A DNA stretch of 21,898 nt, taken from NCBI GenBank assembly GCA_023460795.1, contig JAEWPC010000043.1:1-21898 (forward strand), given 5' to 3'. A program made the translations under genes and the position numbers. The notes under the pieces are model-generated. The model was not told where the DNA came from and did not search any database. It saw nothing but the letters and a program-made list of their open reading frames with translations. Source of the stretch: Bacillota bacterium (GTDB lineage: Bacteria > Bacillota > Bacilli > Paenibacillales > Paenibacillaceae). Shown here piece by piece: positions 16,273-21,898 of the stretch (its first letter is position 1; each line of letters starts with the position of its first letter).

Positions 16273-16728
16273 ATGATAATAAACAATGGAGCGCAAGAAG
16301 CGCTAAACGGACTTCGGAACGAGATCGCCTGCGATTTCTGCGCGCTTGCCGTATGGTCGGGCGAGTCGCGCGTATTGAAATGGAAGCTGGCGTCCGGCAA
16401 CGAGAACGGCAAATTCGCCGGAATCGCCGAGAGGGAACAGAGCGGACTATCCCAGACGGTCGTCAAGGTCGGCAGAGCGATGTCGTTGCAGCTAGCGGAC
16501 CTGCTCGCCTCGCGGCGCATACACGAATATCCGATCCTCCTTGCGGAAGGATTGCGTTCAGCCTACGCGGTCCCGATCTTCGCCGATCGGAAAGTGATCG
16601 GGGTGCTGCTGGCGGGCGATCGCAAACGGCGGATTTATCGCGCGGACGAACGGAATAGCGTATTGAGCTCGGCAGAAGAGCTCGCGGAGCATCTCGAGGA
16701 TCGGCCGGAGCAGTCTACGAAGCCGTAA
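16273..16728 (+). CDS. nreA: NreA-like GAF-domain nitrate receptor
   Basis: A 151-residue single GAF-domain protein, almost the same length as staphylococcal NreA. NreA binds nitrate and controls the phosphorylation state of the NreB kinase. W37, the GLS segment at 58-60 and Y86-P87-I88 (HEYPILLAEGL) line up with residues I recall as forming the NreA nitrate pocket (W45, L67-A68, Y95-P96-I97). The C-terminal GAF strand VPIFADRKVIGVLLAG is intact. A CxxC occurs at Cys20-Cys23; its meaning is unknown. AAAGGTG stands eight bases before the ATG. The two genes after it encode the matching regulator and kinase, which supports the assignment more than sequence recall alone. Confidence 0.82.
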   Translation: MIINNGAQEALNGLRNEIACDFCALAVWSGESRVLKWKLASGNENGKFAGIAEREQSGLSQTVVKVGRAMSLQLADLLASRRIHEYPILLAEGLRSAYAVPIFADRKVIGVLLAGDRKRRIYRADERNSVLSSAEELAEHLEDRPEQSTKP

Positions 16729-16782
16729 AACGGTATGTTAGAATGAGGGTACGACAATCGAGTTTCGGCGAGGAGGATCGGC

Positions 16783-17436
16783 ATGATTCGGATATTGGTG
16801 GTGGACGACCACGCGGTCGTGAGATCGGGCCTGCATTTGCTGCTCAACGGCAAGCACGGCTGCGAGGTCGTAGGCGAAGCGGCAGACGGGGACGAAGCGA
16901 TCGCGAAAGCGGAGGCGCTTCGTCCCGATGTCGTGTTGATGGACTTAAGCATGCCGCACGGCAAGGACGGGCTGACGTCTACGGCGGAGCTCAAGAAGCT
17001 GTTGCCGGATACGGCGGTGCTCGTCTTGACGATGCACGACGACGAAGGCTACTTGTTCCGGGCTATACAAGCGGGGGCTTCGGGTTATATTCTGAAGAGC
17101 GCGCCGCACGAAGAGCTGTTGACGGCGATCCGCAACATCTCCGTGGGCGAAGCTTATCTGTACCCGACCGCGACGAAACGGCTGATGAGCGATTATATGG
17201 AACGGATGAAACGCGGCGAGCATCAAGGGACGTACGAATCGTTGTCGGAGCGGGAGAAGGAAATACTGGCTAAAGTCGCTCAAGGCTACGCGAACAAAGA
17301 GATCGCCGAGCAACTCGTCATTAGCGTCAAGACGGTAGAGACGCATAAGAGCAACCTGATGGAGAAGCTGGATTTGAAAACGAGGCCGGATCTCGTCAAA
17401 TTCGCGATGAAGAAGGGGCTGCTGAACTTTGAGTGA
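16783..17436 (+). CDS. nreC: NreC-like response regulator, NarL/LuxR type
   Basis: A 217-residue regulator, the same length as NreC. The receiver domain covers residues 1-120 with Asp8/Asp9, phospho-acceptor Asp54 (VLMDLSMPHG), Thr83 and Lys105 (YILKSAP). A LuxR-type helix-turn-helix follows from about 150 (LSEREKEILAKVAQGYANKE, then SVKTVETHKSNLMEKL). The ending LKTRPDLVKFAMKKGLL is characteristic of the NreC group. AGGAGG lies just before the ATG. The kinase gene overlaps its end by eight bases. Compared with the staphylococcal nreA-nreB-nreC order, regulator and kinase are swapped. It is expected to turn on nitrate/nitrite respiration genes, none of which lie in this window. Confidence 0.9.
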   Translation: MIRILVVDDHAVVRSGLHLLLNGKHGCEVVGEAADGDEAIAKAEALRPDVVLMDLSMPHGKDGLTSTAELKKLLPDTAVLVLTMHDDEGYLFRAIQAGASGYILKSAPHEELLTAIRNISVGEAYLYPTATKRLMSDYMERMKRGEHQGTYESLSEREKEILAKVAQGYANKEIAEQLVISVKTVETHKSNLMEKLDLKTRPDLVKFAMKKGLLNFE

Positions 17437-18538
17437 ACGGTATCCTTCCGACAATCTCGCACAGTACGTAGAGACGCTGCTTCCGCAGCTGGAGCGGCAA
17501 ATTCCCGACTCCGAGTTCCGCGAGCTGCTGCAGCGGTCGCTCAAACAGCTCGCCGACGTGAAATTCGCGCTCGACGAAGCCTCGATCGTGGCCGTCACGG
17601 ATCGCAAAGGGACGATCCAGTACGTGAACGATAAGTTTTGCGAGATTTCCGGCTATTCGCGCGAGGAGCTGATCGGGCACGATCATCGCATCGTCAACTC
17701 GGGGCTTCATGACAAAGCGTTCATGCGCGAGCTATGGACGACGATCTCCTCGGGACGTGTATGGCAGGGCGAAATTCGTAACCGCGCGAAACACGGCGGC
17801 TATTATTGGGTCGATACGACAATCGTTCCGTTCGTGGACGCCGAAGGGCGTCCCTACCAATATCTAGCGATCCGCCATGAGGTTACGCAACTGAAGGAAA
17901 CCGAAGCGCAGCTGCAGTCGATGATGACCCAGATGATGAATATCCAGGAGGAGGAGCGCAGACGCTTTTCCCGGGATTTGCACGACGGCATCGGACAAAG
18001 CTTATTTTCGCTGAAAATAACGATCGACAGCATGCTCTCCGAAGGTAAAGATGCGGGCCTCGAGCAGCTTGGCGGGCAAGTCGCGCAGCTGATGGTCGAA
18101 GTGCGGGGGCTTGCATGGGAGCTTCGGCCGTCCGTTCTGGACGACCTCGGCATCGTACCGGCTCTCCGTACGTATATCGACAACTTCGAGCGGCATTACG
18201 GCATCCGGGTCAGCTTCGATTGCGACTTGCGCAAGCGCCCGAGCTTGCTGGCGGAGACGACGATCTATCGCGTCGTGCAGGAGGCGCTGACGAATGCGGG
18301 CAAGTACGCGGAAGTAACGGAAGCTTCCGTGACGCTTCGCGGCCTTGGCGATACGATCGAGGTTATCATAGAAGACCGAGGCAAAGGCTTCGACAGGGAG
18401 AACGCGGGACGCGGCGTCGGATTGTTCAGCATGGAAGAGCGGGCAAGGGCCGTGTCCGGACGCATCCGCATCGTTTCATCGCCCGGCACGGGAACGAAGG
18501 TGTCGCTGCAAATTCCCGCGGGCGAGCTGAAACCATGA
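17429..18538 (+). CDS. nreB: NreB-like PAS histidine kinase lacking the Fe-S cysteines
   Basis: A 369-residue soluble kinase. A PAS domain spans about residues 45-155 (VNDKFCEISGYSREELIGHD through WVDTTIVPF). A short linker helix follows, then HisKA_3 with phospho-acceptor His185 (RDLHDGIGQSL) and ELRPSVLDDLGIVPAL. HATPase_c has QEALTNAGKYAEV, EDRGKGFD and GVGLFSMEERA. No transmembrane segment is present. It starts with TTG at 17429, overlapping nreC by eight bases, with AAGGGG about 11 bases upstream. Staphylococcal NreB senses oxygen through four PAS cysteines; here only Cys71 lies in the PAS domain and Cys265 elsewhere, so that cluster cannot form. It may instead rely on NreA/nitrate, on another PAS cofactor, or be insensitive to oxygen. 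Confidence 0.85.
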   Translation: MSERYPSDNLAQYVETLLPQLERQIPDSEFRELLQRSLKQLADVKFALDEASIVAVTDRKGTIQYVNDKFCEISGYSREELIGHDHRIVNSGLHDKAFMRELWTTISSGRVWQGEIRNRAKHGGYYWVDTTIVPFVDAEGRPYQYLAIRHEVTQLKETEAQLQSMMTQMMNIQEEERRRFSRDLHDGIGQSLFSLKITIDSMLSEGKDAGLEQLGGQVAQLMVEVRGLAWELRPSVLDDLGIVPALRTYIDNFERHYGIRVSFDCDLRKRPSLLAETTIYRVVQEALTNAGKYAEVTEASVTLRGLGDTIEVIIEDRGKGFDRENAGRGVGLFSMEERARAVSGRIRIVSSPGTGTKVSLQIPAGELKP

Positions 18539-19011
18539 GGAGCAAGATAATAGCCAAACTATTACCTGTTATTTTCATAGTTGAGCTATTAGCCATTCAT
18601 CTCGTGGACAACGCGTTATACAGCGGAGTGATGCGAACGTGGTTGTTCGATCTTGCCATTATGGTTCTGATCCTTTGTTTCGTGTTTATGAAAGAGTTTG
18701 GAATCGGGAAAAGGGTAGGATTCAGTGCGATATTCGTTGTCCTTACGGTCGTTTGTGTTATTAATCTACCGTCTACGACTTACGAAAGCGGGAAGGCCGC
18801 TGTCCGCAAGGAAATCAATAGCGGCGAGGTTTCTTTTGTTCCGACGGACTACAAGCTCCTGCCGACCACTCCTCTCAAGTCCTGGTTTATTGACGATTAT
18901 TACTATCACTATGAGGTCGAGGTTTCAGGAGAAAAGTTGTATTATGCCGTCAATCCGATAAGCGGAGCTTCATTCCAACTTGAAGAAGACTTCTTTAAAT
19001 ACGATCGATAA
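18535..19011 (+). CDS. Small AT-rich membrane protein of unknown function
   Basis: I do not recognise this 158-residue protein. Three hydrophobic helices fill residues about 5-82 (KLLPVIFIVELLAIHLV, LFDLAIMVLILCFVFM, FSAIFVVLTVVCVINL). A tail of about 75 residues follows that should face outside or inside as one small domain (rich in Tyr: DDYYYHYEVEV). The ATG at 18535 shares ATGA with the nreB stop, so it is coupled to the kinase. Codon use is clearly richer in A and T than in all neighbours. A strong terminator follows. It may be a late arrival to the operon, or an accessory to the kinase. Confidence 0.7.
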   Translation: MRSKIIAKLLPVIFIVELLAIHLVDNALYSGVMRTWLFDLAIMVLILCFVFMKEFGIGKRVGFSAIFVVLTVVCVINLPSTTYESGKAAVRKEINSGEVSFVPTDYKLLPTTPLKSWFIDDYYYHYEVEVSGEKLYYAVNPISGASFQLEEDFFKYDR

Positions 19012-19020
19012 GTTTGCAGC

Positions 19021-19052
19021 AAACCGCCTTTTCAATAAAGGCGGTTTTCTTA
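19021..19052 (+). terminator. Rho-independent terminator of the nre operon
   Basis: AAACCGCCTTT (19021-19031) pairs perfectly with AAAGGCGGTTT (19037-19047) around loop TCAAT, and TTTTCTT closes it. It lies ten bases after the stop of the small membrane protein gene. Confidence 0.93.
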
Positions 19053-19094
19053 ACATTATAGAATTAATAAATTTTCAAGGTGGAATGGAGAGCG

Positions 19095-19361
19095 AATAAC
19101 AGCAGTACGATAGTTATTTTTTCGGAAGCTGAAGGAGTTGTAAAAATAACACCAAACCGACAGTTATTTGACCGTATTTGCGAGACTTGATGGGTATGTA
19201 CCTGAAATAGATGCAAATCGTTGTTATTCAGAGCAGATGACGCCATGGTAGACCAATTAAATGCAAATCGTTGTTATTTGAACAGAAGCAGCGCCGGGTC
19301 AGCGTGGTTTGTTCCTGCAAGGGTTGCACAGACCGTTGTAGCGCCGGGGTCAGCGTGGTTT
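19095..19361. repeat. Degenerate intergenic repeat region, period about 50 bp
   Basis: Three pairs of matches recur at exactly 50 bp. AATAAC-N12-GTTATT occurs at 19095-19118 and 19145-19168. ATGCAAATCGTTGTTATT occurs at 19211 and 19261. AGCGCCGGG(G)TCAGCGTGGTT occurs at 19290 and 19340. Adjacent units share different halves, as if a tandem array were drifting. The 422-base stretch 19053-19474 holds no convincing gene; besides this repeat it contains only the Fnr-type promoter at its right end. Confidence 0.75.
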
Positions 19362-19394
19362 TCTTATGGTCAACAAGCCCATTTTTCATAAATT

Positions 19395-19437
19395 AGTGAT
19401 TTTTTTCACATACATAACGAACAATCGGATCCATAAT
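19395..19437 (+). promoter_or_regulatory. Fnr-dependent promoter of the doxX gene
   Basis: AGTGA-TTTTTT-TCACA (19395-19410) is an Fnr-type box. Its complement, TGTGA-N6-TCACT, is the form I recall for Bacillus Fnr. CATAAT (19432-19437) begins 29.5 bases from the box centre, which puts the box at -41.5, the standard activator spacing. No -35 match is present, as expected. A Rex-type reading is possible but fits less well. Confidence 0.7.
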
Positions 19438-19484
19438 GAGGGTGTAAGGAAAGTTAACCGAAATCCCAGAGGGAGATGGCAACT

Positions 19485-20009
19485 ATGGTTACCAAATGGC
19501 TGAGAGATAACGTATGGGCGGCAGCGGCGATCCTGCTACTGAGAATATATGTCGGCTGGCAATGGATCGACGCGGGCTGGCACAAGCTGACGGGCGGATT
19601 CGACGCCACGGGGTTCCTGAAAGGCGCGATCGGCAAACCGGTCGCCGACCACGCGACGCAAGAAGTCATCTATCCGAACTACACCTACTTCATCGAAAAT
19701 TTCGCCTTACCTAACGTGAAGCTCATTAACTTCTTGATCCCGGTCGGCGAGTTCTTGATCGGCGTCGGACTTATCGTCGGTGGATTGACGGTCGCGGCCG
19801 CGTTCTTCGGAATGCTGCTGAACCTCCTGTTCCTGTTCGCCGGCACCGTAAGCACGAACCCTTGGCTGATGCTGCTGGGCATGATCGTCTTCACGGCGGG
19901 CGCCAATGCCGGACGCTTCGGCTTAGACTACTACCTGATGCCGCTGCTCCGCAAAGGCTGGGGTAAGCTTCAAGGTCGTACGCGCAAGGAGGAGCCGGTT
20001 AACCTATAG
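19485..20009 (+). CDS. DoxX-family membrane protein
   Basis: A 174-residue inner-membrane protein with about four helices. It has DoxX-type features: LLLRIYVGWQWIDAGWHKLTGG at residues 17-38, LINFLIPVGEFLIGVGLIVGG in the middle, and a final NAGRFGLDYYLMP motif. In several bacteria DoxX relatives are linked to thiosulfate:quinone oxidation, thiol/redox balance or quinone-linked electron flow; the function here is not established. I start at ATG 19485, nine bases after GGGAG; the ATG at 19476 directly touches that site. It is preceded by an Fnr-type promoter, which suggests induction without oxygen. The carbonic-anhydrase-like gene follows after 57 bases, with no terminator seen. Confidence 0.85.
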   Translation: MVTKWLRDNVWAAAAILLLRIYVGWQWIDAGWHKLTGGFDATGFLKGAIGKPVADHATQEVIYPNYTYFIENFALPNVKLINFLIPVGEFLIGVGLIVGGLTVAAAFFGMLLNLLFLFAGTVSTNPWLMLLGMIVFTAGANAGRFGLDYYLMPLLRKGWGKLQGRTRKEEPVNL

Positions 20010-20066
20010 CCGACCGCTTGTAGTACAATACAAGAAAATCCCGGTTAGGCTATGGAGGTCAAGGTT

Positions 20067-20594
20067 ATGCAATATTCGCTTGAACAGCATGCGCCGAAGG
20101 TCGATCCTTCGGCGTATGTCGCGCCCGGAGCGCACGTGATCGGACGGGTGACGATCGGAGAGCGATCTTCCGTCTGGTTCAACTGCGTGCTTCGGGGAGA
20201 CTCGGATTCGATTACGATCGGCGCGGGCGTCAACATTCAGGACGGGACGATCTGTCACATAGACGAAGGGGTGCCTCTTCTCGTGTCGGACGGGGCTACC
20301 GTCGGACACCGGGCCATCCTCCACGGTTGCACGATCGGCCAAGGCGCCTTGATCGGCATGGGCGCGATCGTCATGAACCGGGCCGAGATCGGCGAATACG
20401 CCTTGGTCGCTGCCGGCGCGTTAGTCCCGGAAGGCAAGAAGATCCCGCCGCGCATGCTGGCGGTCGGGTCTCCCGCGAAGTTGGTCCGGGAGCTGACCGA
20501 TGAAGAGGTCGAGGGCTTGAAGAGGACGGCGCTCGGCTATCTGGAGCGCGCGAAGAAATACTCGGAGGCGGGAATCGTCGGGCGGCAGGATTAA
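20067..20594 (+). CDS. Gamma-carbonic-anhydrase-like hexapeptide protein
   Basis: A 175-residue left-handed beta-helix protein built from hexapeptide repeats (IGRVTIGERSSVWFNCVLRG onward). The three zinc-binding histidines are visible: His64 (ICHID), His81 (VGHRA) and His86 (LHG). This is the CamH/YrdA-like group, which usually lacks the acidic loop of classical Cam; such proteins are reported with weak or no carbonic anhydrase activity, or as structural relatives. ATG 20067 is chosen since GGAGGT ends seven bases before it; an upstream in-frame ATG at 20052 overlaps that site. It probably shares the doxX transcript. Its stop overlaps the AraC gene stop on the other strand by four bases (TTAA). 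Confidence 0.88.
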   Translation: MQYSLEQHAPKVDPSAYVAPGAHVIGRVTIGERSSVWFNCVLRGDSDSITIGAGVNIQDGTICHIDEGVPLLVSDGATVGHRAILHGCTIGQGALIGMGAIVMNRAEIGEYALVAAGALVPEGKKIPPRMLAVGSPAKLVRELTDEEVEGLKRTALGYLERAKKYSEAGIVGRQD

Positions 20595-21496
20595 AGCATT
20601 CCAGACTTCATCTTGACCGTCTTGGCGTATTCGGATGGAGACATCCCGACGTTCTTCTTGAACTCTCTCGAGAAATAATGAATGCTGGCGTAACCAAGCC
20701 TGGCCGAAATTTCGGTCAGGTTATATTTGTGTTCCCGGATTAGGGATTTCGCTTCCTCCAGCTTAAGCGCCCGATAGTATTCCATGACGCCGCAGCGATA
20801 ACGGTCGTGGAAAATTTGCTTCAGCCGGCTTTTGCCGACGTGGAATCGCGTGCAGAGCTGCTCGAGCGTCAAGGGCTCGGATAGATGCTCCTTCAGGAAC
20901 GAGACGATGCGTTCGCTAAGCTCTTGCTCGAAGTTTGCCTTGAAAGCGGTCGTCGGCTTGGCGGAAGGCTTGCCGGATTCGGCGACGGAGACGGCGCGCA
21001 CGAGCGAGATGAGCAGAATTTCGAGATGCGAACGCATCAGTTGTTCGCTTCCGAACTGGGCGTCCGGACGGCGGACGAGCCGATGCTCCGACGGATCGTC
21101 GAACGGTGGCGAGAACGCCCGGAAGCCTTCCTGCACGGCTAGCGACAGCCACTGCCTGTCCGCGTCGCTAAGCGTCAGCACGAGATCGCGCAGCGCATCC
21201 ATGCCCGGCGAATCGCATTCGAACGAGAGTACGACCAAGTGCGGAGGCTTGTGGTGAGGCTTCACCTGTACCGTATGGAATTCGTCCGGTTTATGAAAGA
21301 TGATGTGCCCTTGCTTTAGATCGTAGGTCCGGTCGTCCGCCCGAACCTCCACGCTTCCCCTGTCCACGTACAGCAGCTCCCAGAAATCGTGCCGTTCCCC
21401 GTCGAAGACGAAGCCGTTCGCGTATTCGAAGTAGTGGAACGAGATCAGGTTGTCGACTTTGAGAGAATCCGCGAGCGCCGTTCTGACGAACTCCAT
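20591..21496 (-). CDS. AraC-family regulator with cupin sensing domain
   Basis: A 301-residue regulator. An N-terminal cupin-like sensing domain covers residues about 20-110 (HDFWELLYVDRGSVEVR, GHIIFHKPDEFHTVQ). A long middle region follows. The C-terminal double helix-turn-helix covers about 200-295 (LTLEQLCTRFHVGKSRLKQI and GYASIHYFSREFKKNVGMSP). The ATG at 21496 is preceded by AAGGAGG. It diverges from a sugar isomerase/epimerase-type gene, and inverted half-sites lie between them, so it probably regulates that gene. A sugar or sugar derivative is the likely effector (inference). Confidence 0.9.
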   Translation of the reverse strand: MEFVRTALADSLKVDNLISFHYFEYANGFVFDGERHDFWELLYVDRGSVEVRADDRTYDLKQGHIIFHKPDEFHTVQVKPHHKPPHLVVLSFECDSPGMDALRDLVLTLSDADRQWLSLAVQEGFRAFSPPFDDPSEHRLVRRPDAQFGSEQLMRSHLEILLISLVRAVSVAESGKPSAKPTTAFKANFEQELSERIVSFLKEHLSEPLTLEQLCTRFHVGKSRLKQIFHDRYRCGVMEYYRALKLEEAKSLIREHKYNLTEISARLGYASIHYFSREFKKNVGMSPSEYAKTVKMKSGML

Positions 21497-21520
21497 GCTT
21501 CCGCCTCCTTGTCACACAAG

Positions 21521-21549
21521 ATTGTAGCAATTGACATGGTTTTCGCCAA
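21521..21549 (-). promoter_or_regulatory. Sigma-A-like promoter of the AraC gene
   Basis: On the minus strand TTGGCG (21549-21544), a 17-base spacer and TACAAT (21526-21521). One of the two inverted half-sites overlaps its -10 element, so bound regulator would limit its own synthesis. Confidence 0.6.
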
Positions 21550-21580
21550 GGGTGCAAATCTATCGGCTAAATTGCTAAAT
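21525..21580. promoter_or_regulatory. Inverted half-sites TAGCAATT/AATTGCTA, candidate AraC operators
   Basis: TAGCAATT (21525-21532) and AATTGCTA (21570-21577) are exact complements, 45 bp apart. The right one lies within a tandem GCTAAAT-T-GCTAAAT (21566-21580). They are in the divergent intergenic region; the right site is about 24 bp before the -10 TATAAT of the rightward gene. Confidence 0.5.
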
Positions 21581-21600
21581 CAGGATCGGACAACGACGTC

Positions 21601-21606
21601 TATAAT
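21601..21606 (+). promoter_or_regulatory. -10 TATAAT of the rightward gene
   Basis: A perfect TATAAT without a matching -35 at normal distance (AATCAG at 17 bases). This is typical of a promoter needing an activator; the AraC-type half-site stands just upstream. Confidence 0.6.
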
Positions 21607-21640
21607 CAACTCTATCATAACAATAGGAGTTGATCGACGA

Positions 21641-21898
21641 ATGAAGAAGGGCATCAATATTTGGTCGTTCCCCGGCGGCATGAAGCTGGCCGATGCGATT
21701 GTGCTCGCGAAGGACGCGGGCTTCGAAGGCATCGAGCCGGCGCTAGGGCTGGAGGGCGAGCTTGGGCTCGACTGCACGGAGCGCGAGTTGCTCGACATTC
21801 GCAAGACGGCCGAAGAAGCGGGCATCGAGCTGACGAGTCTCGCAAGCGGCCTCTATTGGGATTATTCGCTGACGAGCACGGACGCGTCCGTGGGGGGG
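21641..21898 (+). CDS. Sugar phosphate isomerase/epimerase-type protein (cut by window end)
   Basis: The first 86 codons of a TIM-barrel protein of the xylose-isomerase-like/AP-endonuclease-2 superfamily. MKKGINIWSFPGGMKLADAI is followed by AKDAGFEGIEPAL with its metal-site glutamate region, then the ELLDIRKTAEEAGIELTSL repeat. The barrel strands start as expected for L-ribulose-5-phosphate 3-epimerase or tagatose 3-epimerase relatives. ATG 21641 follows AGGAG by 11 bases. The gene runs off the window, and the final G-run may not be real sequence, so the last two codons (GGG) are doubtful. The exact reaction cannot be given. Confidence 0.75.
   Translation, partial: MKKGINIWSFPGGMKLADAIVLAKDAGFEGIEPALGLEGELGLDCTERELLDIRKTAEEAGIELTSLASGLYWDYSLTSTDASVGG

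Noticed and set aside
18115..18534. A longer start for the small membrane protein inside nreB
   Set aside because: The frame upstream of 18535 overlaps the kinase ATPase region and is Arg/Gly-rich; the ATGA overlap at 18535 fits a real start.
17429..18538. Oxygen-sensing Fe-S PAS domain in the kinase
   Set aside because: Only one cysteine (Cys71) is in the PAS domain; four are needed.

Overview
This window most likely comes from a GC-rich member of the Paenibacillaceae (Cohnella/Paenibacillus type). The reasons are strong AGGAGG-type ribosome sites, sigma-A-like promoters, a YesM/YesN two-component pair, a Bacillus-type Fnr with a cysteine-rich C-terminus, an NreA/NreC/NreB-like set, a recognisable cre site and intergenic repeat arrays with a period near 50 bp. 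The assignment is inference; no rRNA or marker gene is present. Both ends look like assembly breaks: the left end lies inside a repeat array, and the right end is a perfect palindrome followed by a G-run inside a gene.

Layout: (1) 1-198, a four-copy repeat array. (2) 245-3596, a uronate (pectin/alginate-type) catabolic operon kduI - DeoR regulator - kduD - alpha/beta hydrolase, with a promoter at one end and a clear terminator at the other. (3) 3708-6851, a YesM-type sensor kinase and YesN-type AraC response regulator, then a hairpin terminator. (4) 6911-15262, a methyl-accepting chemotaxis protein, an AfuA/Fbp-type ABC importer (lipoprotein, ATPase, two-domain fused permease), a second family-1 binding-protein-like anchored protein and a PP2C-like phosphatase. 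The importer promoter contains a near-perfect CcpA cre site. (5) 15278-19052, an Fnr gene facing left and, divergently, nreA-nreC-nreB plus a small AT-rich membrane protein; a perfect TGTGA-N6-TCACA box lies between the two arms. (6) 19053-19475, a second intergenic repeat region ending in another Fnr-type box correctly spaced from a -10 element. (7) 19485-20594, a DoxX-family membrane protein and a gamma-carbonic-anhydrase-like protein. (8) 20591-21898, an AraC regulator diverging from a truncated sugar-phosphate isomerase/epimerase-type gene, with inverted operator-like half-sites between them.

How they may work together: region 2 isomerises and reduces unsaturated-uronate products, presumably controlled by its own DeoR protein. 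Regions 3-4 read as one sense-move-import unit: kinase/regulator, chemoreceptor and transporter. The importer's binding protein lacks the paired tyrosines typical of iron binders and its promoter carries a carbon catabolite site, so a carbon compound (possibly a sugar phosphate or organophosphate, by analogy with AfuABC and HptRSA) is more likely than iron. Regions 5-7 read as oxygen/nitrate control: an Fe-S Fnr, a nitrate-receptor-like NreA, and a kinase that has lost the four-cysteine oxygen-sensing cluster of staphylococcal NreB. I found no tRNA, rRNA, CRISPR array, insertion sequence or prophage gene.
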